A DNA stretch of 37,681 nt from an uncultured Nitrospira sp. (GTDB taxonomy: Bacteria; Nitrospirota; Nitrospiria; Nitrospirales; Nitrospiraceae), in contig CABVRV010000030.1 of NCBI GenBank assembly GCA_902500755.1, forward strand, positions 1 to 37,681, given 5' to 3'. Positions 8,867-17,448 of this stretch are shown here, one piece after another. The notes beneath the pieces are model-generated. The model was not told where the DNA came from. It saw only the letters and a list, made by a program, of their open reading frames with translations, and made no database searches. The position numbers were made by a program, and so were the translations under genes. Within the stretch, counting starts at the first letter, position 1. Each line of letters starts with the position of its first letter.

Positions 8867-10504
8867 ATGATGCGCATTCGAGCGATGTGTTGTGCCGCCC
8901 TTGGCATTGTCGGGCTATGGTCCAGCAATGTTGAAGAGGCGTTTACAGCCGAGGACTTAGGAAGAAGAAACAACTTACATGTGACTAAACCCACACGCCC
9001 CCGAAATCCTGACGATTCGTTCAGCCGAATGTTCCCAGGTTTGGTGCCTTATGCGCCTCCGACTGATGAAGCCAGAGAACAGGCTCAGAAACTTGGTGTC
9101 AAAGGTGGTGTCATCGATGCCTTGGATCTTCTGACTGATCCCATACAGTCGATTCTCAATCCCGCCGTTCACAGTCCGAACAATCCTGATAATGCGAACA
9201 TGACGGCTGGCGTCACTTTTTTTGGGCAATTTTTGGACCATGACCTCACCCTGGCTTTGAAAGCACCGATACTTGAACAAACCCATCCGAGACGGACGAC
9301 GAATTTTCGTACCGCTGAGTTCGATCTCGACAGCTTGTACGGCAACGGGCCAGACATGTCGCCTGAACTGTATGACACCAGTACCGGCGACATCAAATTT
9401 CGAGTTGAAGCCATCCCCGGATCTGAGGGAGTGTCTCGAAAAGGAGCGGTACGATACGATCTCCCGCGCGATCCAAACAACAACGCGATCATTGCCGACA
9501 GCCGGAACGATGAAAATGTGTTGCTCAGCCAATTTCATCTGGCCATGCTGAAATTTCATAATGCTGTGACGGATCGAATCCGCAAAGATCCGGCGTTCGC
9601 CAACCGCTCAGCCAAAGAAGTCTTCAACGAAGCACAACGTCAAGTGCGTTGGCATTATCAATGGATCATCGTCAATGAGTTCTTACCGTTGACCATCGGA
9701 CAAGATCGGGTCAACGAGCTTCTGCGGAACGGTCCGCGTTTTTACAATGTCACTGATCGCAGTCAAGATGGGTTGTTCCGAAACGCGATTCGTGAACCGT
9801 TGATTCCCGTTGAGTTCGCTGTCGCGGCCTACCGGTTCGGCCATTCTCAAGTTAGACCCAGCTACCGAGTGAACTTCGGTCCAGCTCCGGGCAGTGAGTT
9901 CTTCGCATTCATTTTCGATGACTCGGCCGATCCGAATGATCCCAATCCCAATGACATGCGAGGCGGCAAGCGAGCGGCGCGCCGGTTTGTCGACTGGCAA
10001 ACTTTCTTCAATTTTGGAGACGGTAACGTGCGCCCCAACAAGGAGATTGACACCAAGCTCTCAACTCCTTTGATGCATCTCCTTGGGTCTCGCGGTCCAG
10101 CACCAGGTATGCCATCGGACGGAATCCAGTCGCTGGCCTCCCGCAATCTCATGCGGCACGTCAATTTCGGTATTCCCTCAGGACAAGCCATTGCACGAGT
10201 GATGAATGCCCGAGTCTTGACTCCGGCACAACTCGCAGAACTGGCTCCCTTCGGCATGGAAAAGAGCACCCCGCTCTGGTATTACATTCTGAAGGAGGCG
10301 GAAGTCCTTGAGAGCGGACGCCGATTGGGACCTGTTGGAAGTCGTATTGTCGGGGAAGTGTTCATCGGCTTATTAAGGGCCGATAGAGATTCCTACCTAT
10401 CGTTAAACCGGAACTGGAAACCGACATTACCGTCCGCAAAAGCAGGCGATTTCGAGATCACCGATCTCCTCAACCTTGCTGGAGTTGTTCATCCATTAAA
10501 TTAG
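8867..10504 (+). CDS. Secreted animal-type haem peroxidase
   Basis: The 545-aa protein belongs to the peroxidase-cyclooxygenase (An_peroxidase) superfamily, which uses H2O2 to oxidise small substrates or halides. All key positions known from myeloperoxidase are present: Q121, D124 and distal H125 in GQFLDHDLT, catalytic R213 with E216 in SRNDENVLLSQ, and proximal H326 in YRFGHSQVRPSY. The N-terminus (MMRIRAMCCAALGIVGLWSS) looks like a signal peptide, so an export or periplasmic location is likely. The start has a strong GAGGAG site. The gene is monocistronic, with a stem-loop after its stop. The physiological substrate cannot be read from sequence; peroxide defence or halide oxidation are possible. 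Confidence 0.93.
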   Translation: MMRIRAMCCAALGIVGLWSSNVEEAFTAEDLGRRNNLHVTKPTRPRNPDDSFSRMFPGLVPYAPPTDEAREQAQKLGVKGGVIDALDLLTDPIQSILNPAVHSPNNPDNANMTAGVTFFGQFLDHDLTLALKAPILEQTHPRRTTNFRTAEFDLDSLYGNGPDMSPELYDTSTGDIKFRVEAIPGSEGVSRKGAVRYDLPRDPNNNAIIADSRNDENVLLSQFHLAMLKFHNAVTDRIRKDPAFANRSAKEVFNEAQRQVRWHYQWIIVNEFLPLTIGQDRVNELLRNGPRFYNVTDRSQDGLFRNAIREPLIPVEFAVAAYRFGHSQVRPSYRVNFGPAPGSEFFAFIFDDSADPNDPNPNDMRGGKRAARRFVDWQTFFNFGDGNVRPNKEIDTKLSTPLMHLLGSRGPAPGMPSDGIQSLASRNLMRHVNFGIPSGQAIARVMNARVLTPAQLAELAPFGMEKSTPLWYYILKEAEVLESGRRLGPVGSRIVGEVFIGLLRADRDSYLSLNRNWKPTLPSAKAGDFEITDLLNLAGVVHPLN

Positions 10505-10520
10505 ACCCTGCCACCTCGCG

Positions 10521-10550
10521 ATGGGTATCCTCTCACCAGAGGGTACCCAT
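10521..10550. terminator. Stem-loop between convergent peroxidase and sigZ genes
   Basis: A 13-bp stem (12 of 13 paired) with a CACC loop: ATGGGTATCCTCT at 10521-10533 pairs with AGAGGGTACCCAT at 10538-10550. It lies 17 bp after the peroxidase stop and 12 bp before the sigZ stop, so it could end transcription from both sides. There is no strong T-tract. Confidence 0.6.
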
Positions 10551-10561
10551 TCTTGCCACAT

Positions 10562-11188
10562 TCATTGGCCCGCTTCTTGGGTGTCACGCGTAGAACCACA
10601 AGGGTCACACTCGGTTCCACGCGAACGATACTCGACGACGCCTTTCCGACGATCCAGTTGGATCAAACAACAGTCGTCGAGCATCTGTTTCAGCTGTCTT
10701 CGCCCACGTTGCACACGAGATTTCATCCCTGAAAGAGAAAGGCCCATCTGTTTGGCAGCAGCCTGTTGGGTTAGCCCAGCTATCTCTACAAGGGTAATGG
10801 CCTCACGATAGTCCTGTGAGAGCCGCTCGATCATGGGACGAATGCAACCGGCAAGTTCCGATCGAGATTCCCTACCCTCGTCTCGATGAGCAGCCTCTGA
10901 GTTCTTTGATACTTCGTTAAACGCTTCAAGTTCTGAATTCAATCCCGAAGGGATCTCCCGTTGTCTTCCAGGCTTTCGGTAATGATCAATGATCACATTC
11001 CGCGTGACCTGATAGATCCAGGAGACGATTCGGCGGGGATCGTTCACCGTATGCATCTGCCGGTGGACGCGTACAAAGACGTCCTGCAGAATGTCATCAA
11101 CATGATCCGGATCGTTCACCCGCTTGGCGATAAAGGCCCGGAGGCCATCATGCACAGCCTGCCAGAGTTCCTCTGCCTTGATTCTCAT
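10562..11188 (-). CDS. sigZ: SigZ-type ECF RNA polymerase sigma factor with Cys-containing tail
   Basis: The 208-aa protein starts at the ATG at 11188, which has GGAGG upstream; the longer frame lacks this support. Region 2 is visible as VDDILQDVFVRVHRQ through SWIYQVTRNVIIDHYRK, and region 4 as IERLSQDYREAITLVEIAGL followed by the helix-turn-helix TQQAAAKQMGLSLSGMKSRV. The tail after region 4 carries C173, C174 and a CxxC pair at C194/C197, resembling the Cys-rich tails of SigZ and, functionally, CorE-type metal-sensing sigma factors. No anti-sigma gene is adjacent. It lies 44 bp downstream of the ArsI/CadI-like gene on the same strand, so co-transcription is likely. Confidence 0.9.
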   Translation of the reverse strand: MRIKAEELWQAVHDGLRAFIAKRVNDPDHVDDILQDVFVRVHRQMHTVNDPRRIVSWIYQVTRNVIIDHYRKPGRQREIPSGLNSELEAFNEVSKNSEAAHRDEGRESRSELAGCIRPMIERLSQDYREAITLVEIAGLTQQAAAKQMGLSLSGMKSRVQRGRRQLKQMLDDCCLIQLDRRKGVVEYRSRGTECDPCGSTRDTQEAGQ

Positions 11189-11232
11189 GATGGCCTCCTC
11201 CCTCATCGACCTCCATGCGGTACTCCACCGAC

Positions 11233-11676
11233 TTAGTCGCTGCAAACGGCCGGTTCATGAGCGACGGCCTTCTTCGGCACGCAGCAGCCTGTTTGACTGA
11301 GTCGTCCAGTGACTTCCAACTGCTCATGGACTGTAAAGATTTCCCAGGCGTTCCCGTCTGGGTCTGTAAACCAAAGCTTGTCCTGTCGGGCAAAGCAACA
11401 GGCGATATTATTTTCGACCTTCTCAAGAATCCCTTCCCGTTGCAACCGTGCCTTCCATTTAGCGATCTCCTCGACCGTCTCGACTTCGATCCCCAAGTGA
11501 TCCACGGCACTCACCTCCCCGGTAGAGGAGACCAGCGAGAAGTTCAGGACCGGGGCCTTCAAGTCAAACTTGGCATAGTCGGTCACCTGCTTCTGGGGCT
11601 TCAAGCCGAATACCTTCTCATAGAATGCCACCGACTTGGACACATCACGCACATCGAGAGAAATATGAGGACGCAT
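11233..11676 (-). CDS. ArsI/CadI-family VOC metalloenzyme
   Basis: The 147-aa protein starts at the ATG at 11676, with AAGGAGG upstream. It is a vicinal-oxygen-chelate protein like ArsI, the Fe(II) dioxygenase that cleaves the C-As bond of trivalent methylarsenicals, and the cadmium-induced CadI proteins. ArsI residues H5, H62, E115, C96 and C97 correspond to H4, H60, E112, C93 and C94 here (PHISLDV, DHLGIEV, WEIF, IACCFARQDKLW). The C-terminal extension adds C131, C132 and C145, possibly extra thiol ligands. It is the first gene of a likely two-gene unit with sigZ. Activity on organoarsenicals is inferred from the family, not shown. Confidence 0.88.
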   Translation of the reverse strand: MRPHISLDVRDVSKSVAFYEKVFGLKPQKQVTDYAKFDLKAPVLNFSLVSSTGEVSAVDHLGIEVETVEEIAKWKARLQREGILEKVENNIACCFARQDKLWFTDPDGNAWEIFTVHEQLEVTGRLSQTGCCVPKKAVAHEPAVCSD

Positions 11677-11869
11677 GGGGAACCTCCTTCTTATAGAGTG
11701 GCGGATGATTCCGCCCTCATCCCTATAGACGGAGGAGCTTCGAAAAGGACGCAACGCTAACAAACAGGGGGAACACGATTTCGACGTGCCTCGTGAGACA
11801 AGGAACAGCCGACGGGAGCGGCCTACCGGCAGCGCTATATCAAAAACTACGCGAGCCGTGTCCATTTAC

Positions 11870-12457
11870 TTACCTGACGGGTGCTCGCGTCTTGGCAAAA
11901 CAGCCGTTGAGATGGTCGTCCACCATGCCCACCGCCTGCATAAAGGCGTAAACGATCGTGCTCCCCACGAAGCGGAACCCACGCTTCTTGAGATCCTGTG
12001 AGAGCGCATCGCTCTCCTGACTCGTGACCGGTACGTCCGCCATCGTTCGCCGGCGATTCAGCTGTGGTTTCCCACCGACAAACTGCCAGACATATCGATC
12101 GAAGGATCCGAATTCTTTCTGCACAGCCAGGAAAGCCTGCCCATTTGTCACCGCCGCGTCGATCTTCAGCCGATTGCGGATGATGCCAGGGTCGTTTAAT
12201 AACTGTTTCTGCTTGTTGGCTGTGAACTTGGCAACTTTAGTAGGATCAAACCCAGCAAAAGCCTTTCGATAGCCCTCGCGGCGCTTTAAGATGGTGTCCC
12301 AAGTCAGACCGGCCTGCGCCCCTTCGAGCAGCAGCATTTCAAAGAGTCGGCGATCGCGATGCACCGGCCTCCCCCACTCCCGATCGTGGTAGCGGATCAT
12401 GTGCGGCTTGTCACCGGCCCAGGAACATCGAGTCAGTTGCTTCTTCTTAATGAGCAT
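11870..12457 (-). CDS. tag: DNA-3-methyladenine glycosylase I
   Basis: Removes 3-methyladenine from alkylated DNA. The 195-aa length matches E. coli Tag (187 aa). The zinc ligands C4, H17, H175 and C179 of E. coli are matched with identical spacing by C11, H24, H182 and C186 (RCSWAG, YHDREWG, DDHLNGC). Catalytic-pocket residues E45 and W53 are in LLLEGAQAGLTW. AAGG precedes the ATG. It is upstream of the ArsI-like gene on the same strand but 193 bp away, so probably a separate unit. Confidence 0.96.
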   Translation of the reverse strand: MLIKKKQLTRCSWAGDKPHMIRYHDREWGRPVHRDRRLFEMLLLEGAQAGLTWDTILKRREGYRKAFAGFDPTKVAKFTANKQKQLLNDPGIIRNRLKIDAAVTNGQAFLAVQKEFGSFDRYVWQFVGGKPQLNRRRTMADVPVTSQESDALSQDLKKRGFRFVGSTIVYAFMQAVGMVDDHLNGCFAKTRAPVR

Positions 12458-12789
12458 CGTACGCCTTACTCAGTCATCATGCGTCGCATTTCCTAGTTGC
12501 GGGTCCGTGGTAGATCAAGAGCACAATAGCAGGTACACAATCGGGAGAGGGGATACGCCTTGCGAGCTGGACCTACGACCGGAAGCTACCGCGAGACGAG
12601 ACATCTATTGACGACCGGGGTCCGTGTCCTATCCATGTTGTTGTTGTTCATTACCAATCAGGAGACCAATTCCTCTGCTTTTCCCGCAACAACTCAATAT
12701 CCACTTTTAACAGACTGATATCTCACGAATAGAGCGGGAATTGCCACCAATCAACAAGCGAGTCATATTCGCTCTGACTACAACCACCA
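12458..12789. other. Intergenic region without a recognisable gene
   Basis: 332 bp between tag (upstream side) and the end of the HTH gene. Only short ORFs without ribosome-binding sites or recognisable similarity are present. I see no repeat or RNA structure I can support. It presumably holds the tag promoter. Confidence 0.5.
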
Positions 12790-13101
12790 TTACGCCGCAC
12801 CTCGGTGCGATTCTCGATGGAGCGCTTCGGCCACTGCACGTGGGTTCCGTGCCGCCACACGCAGCAGAGCAAGAGCCGGGCCATCGGGCCTGCGGCGCCC
12901 CTGCTCCCAGTTGCGCAAGGTTGCGACGCTGACACCGATCATGAGGGCAAACTCTGTCTGCGACGCGTTGAGTTTTTCGCGGATGCCCTTCACATCAGTT
13001 GGTCGAAACGTGGTGACGCGCGATGGCTTAAGCCGGCCCCGTCGAATCTTTCCGGCTTGCTTGATACTTGTCAGCAGCTCTTGAAACGCCGCGTCTTTCA
13101 T
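12790..13101 (-). CDS. Helix-turn-helix regulator of the NadS/HigA antitoxin type
   Basis: The 103-aa protein has a strong GGAGG before its ATG. The N-terminus MKDAAFQELLTSIKQAG resembles the NadS group of antitoxin-like Xre regulators. The HTH is at about residues 36-65 (IREKLNASQTEFALMIGVSV, then TLRNWEQGRRRPDGPALALL). NadS-type genes normally follow a RelE/HigB-type toxin. Here the upstream neighbour is a DUF488 gene whose 3' end overlaps this gene by 74 bp in another frame. No toxin is visible nearby, so it is an orphan antitoxin or a stand-alone regulator. Confidence 0.88.
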   Translation of the reverse strand: MKDAAFQELLTSIKQAGKIRRGRLKPSRVTTFRPTDVKGIREKLNASQTEFALMIGVSVATLRNWEQGRRRPDGPALALLRVAARNPRAVAEALHRESHRGAA

Positions 13102-13492
13102 CTGAATTCCTCCCGAACGAGCTTTGACAGAGCCCAGCCGAACTTTTTCGTTTCACGAGAAAGCTCCGGAGCGCGACGGCCTGGTTATGCCGTTCGTCTT
13201 TGGCTGAATAGAGCAGCGTCACAGTGCTGGCCTTGGCCTGTTCTGTGATCGTTGCGAGAAGTCCTGTCTTCTTCTTGAGTTCAGCATGATATCGACGGCA
13301 GAATTCTGTCCATCGTGCCGGATCGTGGTTGAACCATTTCCGGAGGGCCGTCGATGGACCAAGATCCGGCAACCAGAGATCGAGCCTCGCGTCAGGCTTA
13401 GAAAGTCCACGTGGCCACAATCGATCAATCAGAACCCGAAAACCATCGGGCTTGGCCACCGGTTCATAGACGCGCTTGACCAAGATTTTCAT
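13028..13492 (-). CDS. DUF488 family protein with unusual C-terminal extension
   Basis: The 154-aa protein begins MKILVKRVYEPVAKPDGFRV and contains LIDRLWPRGLSK, WFNHDPARWTEF and TLLYSAKDERHNQAVALRSF, all typical of DUF488, a family of unknown biochemical role. Family members usually end shortly after this last motif (~115-120 aa). Here about 37 extra residues follow, poor in recognisable motifs, and run 74 bp into the HTH gene in a different frame. This suggests loss of the normal stop by mutation or small deletion. AGGG lies before the ATG. The gene starts 7 bp after the aldo/keto reductase stop, so the two are co-transcribed. Confidence 0.88.
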   Translation of the reverse strand: MKILVKRVYEPVAKPDGFRVLIDRLWPRGLSKPDARLDLWLPDLGPSTALRKWFNHDPARWTEFCRRYHAELKKKTGLLATITEQAKASTVTLLYSAKDERHNQAVALRSFLVKRKSSAGLCQSSFGRNSDERRGVSRAADKYQASRKDSTGPA

Positions 13493-13499
13493 GTCAGCC

Positions 13500-14339
13500 C
13501 TATTGCCCGATGGTCTCGATCACGGTCAGCTCATCCGGCGAGAGCGTAAACCGCTCGCACTGGAGATCTTCTGTCATGTGTTTGGAATTCGTCGTTCCCG
13601 TCAACGGCAGCATGCCGATCTGCTGTGAGAAACGAAATACGATTTGGGCGGGGCCGGTCTGATGCTTGGCCGCCATGGTGCGAATGGCGGAGTCAGCAAA
13701 GACCTCGCGATTTGCAGTCAGAAGTGAGAACCCCTGATAAATTATCCGGTTAGTCTGGCAAATCTCACGTACTTCCTTATCCCAGCCGAACGCCGCATAG
13801 CAGCGGTTCTGCACCACCATCGGCTTGTGCTTCGTCTTCGTGCAGAGCAAGGTCAATTGATCGGCCGTGATGTTGCTGACGCCGATCATCTTTGTCTTGC
13901 CGGCATCATAGAGGGATTCGATCGCCGCCCAGACTTCCCAATCCTCAACCCCTAAGCCTCGTCGTGAATAGGGGCCATGCAGCACATACGAGTCCAGATA
14001 GTCGGTATGGAGATGTGCTAAGGAACTGGCAAAGGATTGCTGCACCTGCGTCGTGATGCTTGCCCGGGCATCGTAGGGCAGACGATGATCCTGGCCGTTG
14101 ATTGGAGTGAACTTCGTTTGCAGAAACAGTTTGTCGCGGGTGATACCTTGCGTGGCTAATTGTAGGAGCGCCTCCCCCACCCTTGTCTCATCGTAGTGGA
14201 CGAGTTGATTCGCGGTATCGATGGCGGTGAAGCCAACCTCCACAGCCTGCAACACCAGCTCAGTCGTCGCCTCTTTCTTCCAGGCTGTGCCGTACATGAA
14301 AGAGGGAATGGAGACGTGATTATAAGAACTCAATGGCAT
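13500..14339 (-). CDS. Aldo/keto reductase
   Basis: NADPH-dependent carbonyl reductase family, 279 aa from the ATG at 14339, which has AAGGAG at a good distance; the longer frame adds 11 residues without support. The catalytic tetrad fits D41 (TAIDTANQ), Y49, K76 (FLQTKF) and H121 (YVLHGP). IGVSNI and the C-terminal cofactor segment PLTGTTNSKHMTEDL are typical. The substrate is unknown. It is the first gene of a likely operon with DUF488 and the HTH gene. The 19-bp repeat at 14389-14407 lies about 50 bp upstream of its start. Confidence 0.93.
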   Translation of the reverse strand: MPLSSYNHVSIPSFMYGTAWKKEATTELVLQAVEVGFTAIDTANQLVHYDETRVGEALLQLATQGITRDKLFLQTKFTPINGQDHRLPYDARASITTQVQQSFASSLAHLHTDYLDSYVLHGPYSRRGLGVEDWEVWAAIESLYDAGKTKMIGVSNITADQLTLLCTKTKHKPMVVQNRCYAAFGWDKEVREICQTNRIIYQGFSLLTANREVFADSAIRTMAAKHQTGPAQIVFRFSQQIGMLPLTGTTNSKHMTEDLQCERFTLSPDELTVIETIGQ

Positions 14340-14388
14340 TGAGGAACTCCTTTTGATCAGTTCTCCTACCATATACGGTTCGCGCTGT

Positions 14389-14407
14389 CGGTCTCAACGT
14401 GAGAATT
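14389..14407 (+). repeat. 19-bp direct repeat, left copy
   Basis: CGGTCTCAACGTGAGAATT occurs here and, identically and in the same orientation, at 22237-22255. The two copies bracket the nqr operon. The core TCTCA-ACG-TGAGA is an interrupted palindrome. I saw no third copy in the window. Confidence 0.7.
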
Positions 14408-14492
14408 GATGGAGTCACAACGGAAAAGATGTACCGGATCGAGCGAAACAGCCCTGGTCATGAAACAGCACACGATAACGGGGGGAGAAGAG

Positions 14493-14800
14493 ATGGCTGA
14501 GTTCGGCACTAACGTGGAAACAGGCCTGGAGAGCTTGAAACATTACCGCTGGTATGGCATGGTCGCTGGCCATGGTCACGCTGTTGCGCGCGGTCACCGA
14601 GTTTGAGACCTACGTTCTCACCAAATCACCGCTTCATTCCAAACTTCGCGGAGTGGTACCGGCAGGGCAACACCGTCAGCGCAGATTTGTCGCGTCCACG
14701 ACGAACCAGGTAGCACGTAAACGGTTTGTGAAGAAACAGCAACTGCAGTGGACACCCCAAGGGGTTCATGTATTGTTGCAGAAGAGTACGATGCCTGGGA
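14493..14800 (+). pseudogene. Frameshifted remnant of a transposase C-terminus
   Basis: Pieces of one transposase-like C-terminal region are spread over three frames in order. LESLKHYRWYGM lies near 14530-14560; TLLRAVTEFETYVLTK follows in the next frame (~14575-14626); HRFIPNFAEWYRQGNTVSAD is in the third frame (14627-14686); then RFVASTTNQVARKRFVKKQQ and LQWTPQGVHVLLQ run from 14683. The order and wording match the C-terminal part of an insertion-sequence transposase family (ISKra4-like by recollection; the assignment is uncertain). At least three frameshifts and the absence of the N-terminal part make it non-functional. It lies directly upstream of nqrA. Confidence 0.7.
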
Positions 14801-14811
14801 CCACGACCTCT

Positions 14812-14830
14812 GACCGTTCAAATAACGGTC
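14812..14830. promoter_or_regulatory. Perfect dyad upstream of nqrA, candidate operator
   Basis: GACCGTT-CAAAT-AACGGTC is a 7-bp perfect inverted repeat with a 5-bp spacer, ending 45 bp before the nqrA ATG. Size and symmetry fit a dimeric repressor site; a short RNA hairpin is the alternative. No regulator gene is adjacent. Confidence 0.4.
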
Positions 14831-14875
14831 GCCGAATCGCTGCACCACGACAGCCGTAATTCAATCAGAACTTCT

Positions 14876-16234
14876 ATGCATATCAGAATTACACAAGGAT
14901 TGGATCTGCCGATCAGTGGGAAACCGGAGCAGCTGGTCCATGTCGCCAAACCTGTCCGACACGTCGGCGTGCTCGGCGTGGATCATCTCGATCTCAAACC
15001 CGCCATGCTGGTTGCCGAGGGGGACAAGGTGAAGCTCGGCCAAGCGCTGTTCGAGCACAAGAAGTTACCCGGCGTACACATCACGGCTCCGGGTGCCGGC
15101 ACGGTGAGTGCGATCCATCGTGGAGCGCAACGCCTGCTCCAATCGGTCATCATCCGGCTTGACGAAACCGAAGACGAGGAGACATTTACGGCCTACCCTG
15201 TCGATCGACTGGCCGGCTTGACCGAAACGCAGGTGGTGGACAATCTGTTGGCATCGGGTCTGTGGGTGGCCTTACGCACGCGTCCCTATAGTAAGATCGC
15301 CGATCCGACTACTCGTCCGGCCGCCATCTTCGTGACGGCGATGGACAGCAACCCGCTGGCGGCCGATCCTGCTCCGATTATTGCTGCAGAGGCTGAGTCG
15401 TTCGGGCACGGCCTGACGGTGCTCTCGCGCCTGGGCACCATGCCGCTGTGGGTGTGCAAGTCACCCACAGCTGAATTGCCGTTGCCACAGGGGTTAGCCC
15501 ACGTGCGCGAGGCGAGTTTCGACGGCCCCCACCCGGCCGGTCTGCCGGGGACGCACATTCATTTTCTCGAACCGGTAGACGTCAACAAGGTTGTCTGGCA
15601 CCTCAACTACCAAGAGGTGATTGCGATCGGCAAGCTATTTACCAGCGGCCGCTTATCGACTGGACGCATCGTCGCGCTCGGTGGGCCCCAGGTCAAACAA
15701 CCACGCCTGTTGCAGACCAGGCTCGGCGCCTGTATCGAGGAGTTGATCGCGGGAGAAGTTCAGGAGGGTGATAATCGCGTCATCTCCGGCTCGATCTTGT
15801 CGGGGCGTCACGCAGCCGACTGGTCGTCCTATCTGGGGCGGCATCATTTACAGGTCTGTGTGCTTCAGGAAGGCGTAGAACGAACGTTCATGGGCTGGTT
15901 CGCACCGGGGCGGAAAGCATTCTCCCAGAGCAACGTCATGCTATCGAGCCTCTTCCGTCACCGCAAGGAGGAGTTTGGGTTGACCACCGGGCTGAACGGA
16001 AGTCTGCGTGCCATGGTGCCATTCGGCAACTTCGAGGATATCATGCCCTTGGACATCCTCCCGACGCAATTGTTGCGCTACCTGGTTGTAGGCGACACCG
16101 ACATGGCGCAAAAGTTGGGCTGCATGGAACTGGACGAGGAAGACCTCGCATTGTGCTCCTTCGTGTGCGTGGGCAAGAACGACTACGGCCCGGTGCTGCG
16201 GAGCGTGCTGAGCCAGATCGAGAGAGAAGGCTGA
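14876..16234 (+). CDS. nqrA: Na+-translocating NADH:quinone reductase subunit A
   Basis: Peripheral cytoplasmic subunit of the NQR complex. I chose ATG 14876 because the protein then begins [19 protein letters not shown] as family members do; the frame upstream enters the transposase remnant. No clear ribosome-binding site precedes it. The 452-aa length is normal (about 446 in Vibrio). Landmarks include the barrel-sandwich start with [15 protein letters not shown] and [16 protein letters not shown], and the C-terminal [20 protein letters not shown]. The stop overlaps the nqrB start by one base (TGATG), indicating translational coupling. Confidence 0.96.
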   Translation: MHIRITQGLDLPISGKPEQLVHVAKPVRHVGVLGVDHLDLKPAMLVAEGDKVKLGQALFEHKKLPGVHITAPGAGTVSAIHRGAQRLLQSVIIRLDETEDEETFTAYPVDRLAGLTETQVVDNLLASGLWVALRTRPYSKIADPTTRPAAIFVTAMDSNPLAADPAPIIAAEAESFGHGLTVLSRLGTMPLWVCKSPTAELPLPQGLAHVREASFDGPHPAGLPGTHIHFLEPVDVNKVVWHLNYQEVIAIGKLFTSGRLSTGRIVALGGPQVKQPRLLQTRLGACIEELIAGEVQEGDNRVISGSILSGRHAADWSSYLGRHHLQVCVLQEGVERTFMGWFAPGRKAFSQSNVMLSSLFRHRKEEFGLTTGLNGSLRAMVPFGNFEDIMPLDILPTQLLRYLVVGDTDMAQKLGCMELDEEDLALCSFVCVGKNDYGPVLRSVLSQIEREG

Positions 16235-17448
16235 TGGCAGACATGAAACGCTATCTTGATCGTCTCAGGCCCCTGTTTGCCAAGGGCGGCCGGTTTGAAA
16301 AGTACTATCCCGTGTTCGAGATGGTCGATGTGTTTCTGTATTCCTCTCCGGAAACCACGCACAACGCGCCCCATGTGCGGGATGGGATCGATCTGAAACG
16401 ATTGATGATGTACGTGGTGGTGGCGCTGATTCCCTGCATCCTGTGGAGCTGGTTCAACACCGGCTATCAGGCCAATCTGGCGCTCGCAAAGATGGGCATG
16501 ACCAAGACAGGCTGGCGTTACGAACTATTGTCGGCGCTCCATATCGGGTTTGATGCGGGCAGCATTCTTGCCGATACGGTGCATGGCTTCTTGTATTTTC
16601 TGCCCATCTATCTGACGACCTTGATCGTCGGCGGTGTCTGGGAAACGGTCTTTGCCACGGTGCGTCAGAAAGAGATCAATGAAGGCTTTCTTGTCACCTC
16701 TATGCTCTTCACGCTGACGCTGCCACCCAATATGCCTCTCTGGATGGTCGCCATCGGGATTAGCTTCGGCGTGGTGCTCGGCAAAGAGATCTTCGGCGGG
16801 ACCGGCAAGAATTTTCTCAATCCCGCCCTGACCGCGCGGGCGTTTCTGTTTTTCGCCTATCCCGCCGAAATGTCCGGTGACCGGGTGTGGGTGGCGGTGG
16901 ATGGCTATTCCGGCGCGACTGCGCTCAGCCTAGGTAAAGTTGGCGGCGTCGAGGAGATCATCCGCGGAGGCGTGACCTGGTGGAATGCCTTTCTCGGCCT
17001 GATGCCTGGTTCCATGGGAGAAACCTCGACCCTCGCCTGTCTGCTCGGCGCGGCGTTCCTGATTTATACCGGAGTCGGTTCCTGGCGTATTATCGTCGGG
17101 GTCTTTCTGGGCATGGTCGGAGCCTCGCTCCTATTCAATATGATCGGCAGCGACACCAATCCCATGGTGGCGATGCCCTGGTACTGGCACCTGGTGCTGG
17201 GCGGGTTTGCCTTCGGCATGGTCTTCATGGCCACCGATCCGGTGTCAGCCGCCATGACGAGTGCCGGGCGCTGGGTCTTCGGCATGCTGATCGGGGCCAT
17301 GACCGTGCTGATCCGCGTGGCGAACCCGGCGTTTCCGGAAGGCGTGATGCTCACGATTTTGTTTGCCAATGTGTTCGCGCCCCTGATCGATTATGCGGTC
17401 GTTCAGTTGAACATCCGACGGAGGCTCCGCCGCCATGTCCGCGCCTGA
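16234..17448 (+). CDS. nqrB: Na+-translocating NADH:quinone reductase subunit B
   Basis: Integral membrane subunit carrying covalent FMN and forming much of the Na+ pathway. It is 404 aa with multiple hydrophobic helices. The FMN-attachment motif is in [11 protein letters not shown], with T229 as the probable phosphodiester-linked residue (T236 in Vibrio cholerae). Other landmarks are [14 protein letters not shown] and [20 protein letters not shown]. The ATG shares a base with the nqrA stop, and the 3' end overlaps nqrC by 14 bp. Confidence 0.97.
   Translation: MADMKRYLDRLRPLFAKGGRFEKYYPVFEMVDVFLYSSPETTHNAPHVRDGIDLKRLMMYVVVALIPCILWSWFNTGYQANLALAKMGMTKTGWRYELLSALHIGFDAGSILADTVHGFLYFLPIYLTTLIVGGVWETVFATVRQKEINEGFLVTSMLFTLTLPPNMPLWMVAIGISFGVVLGKEIFGGTGKNFLNPALTARAFLFFAYPAEMSGDRVWVAVDGYSGATALSLGKVGGVEEIIRGGVTWWNAFLGLMPGSMGETSTLACLLGAAFLIYTGVGSWRIIVGVFLGMVGASLLFNMIGSDTNPMVAMPWYWHLVLGGFAFGMVFMATDPVSAAMTSAGRWVFGMLIGAMTVLIRVANPAFPEGVMLTILFANVFAPLIDYAVVQLNIRRRLRRHVRA

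Noticed and set aside
12790-13492. Complete toxin-antitoxin pair (DUF488 as toxin, HTH as antitoxin)
   Set aside because: DUF488 is not an established toxin and also follows the aldo/keto reductase closely; only the HTH resembles an antitoxin, so a TA claim is not supported.
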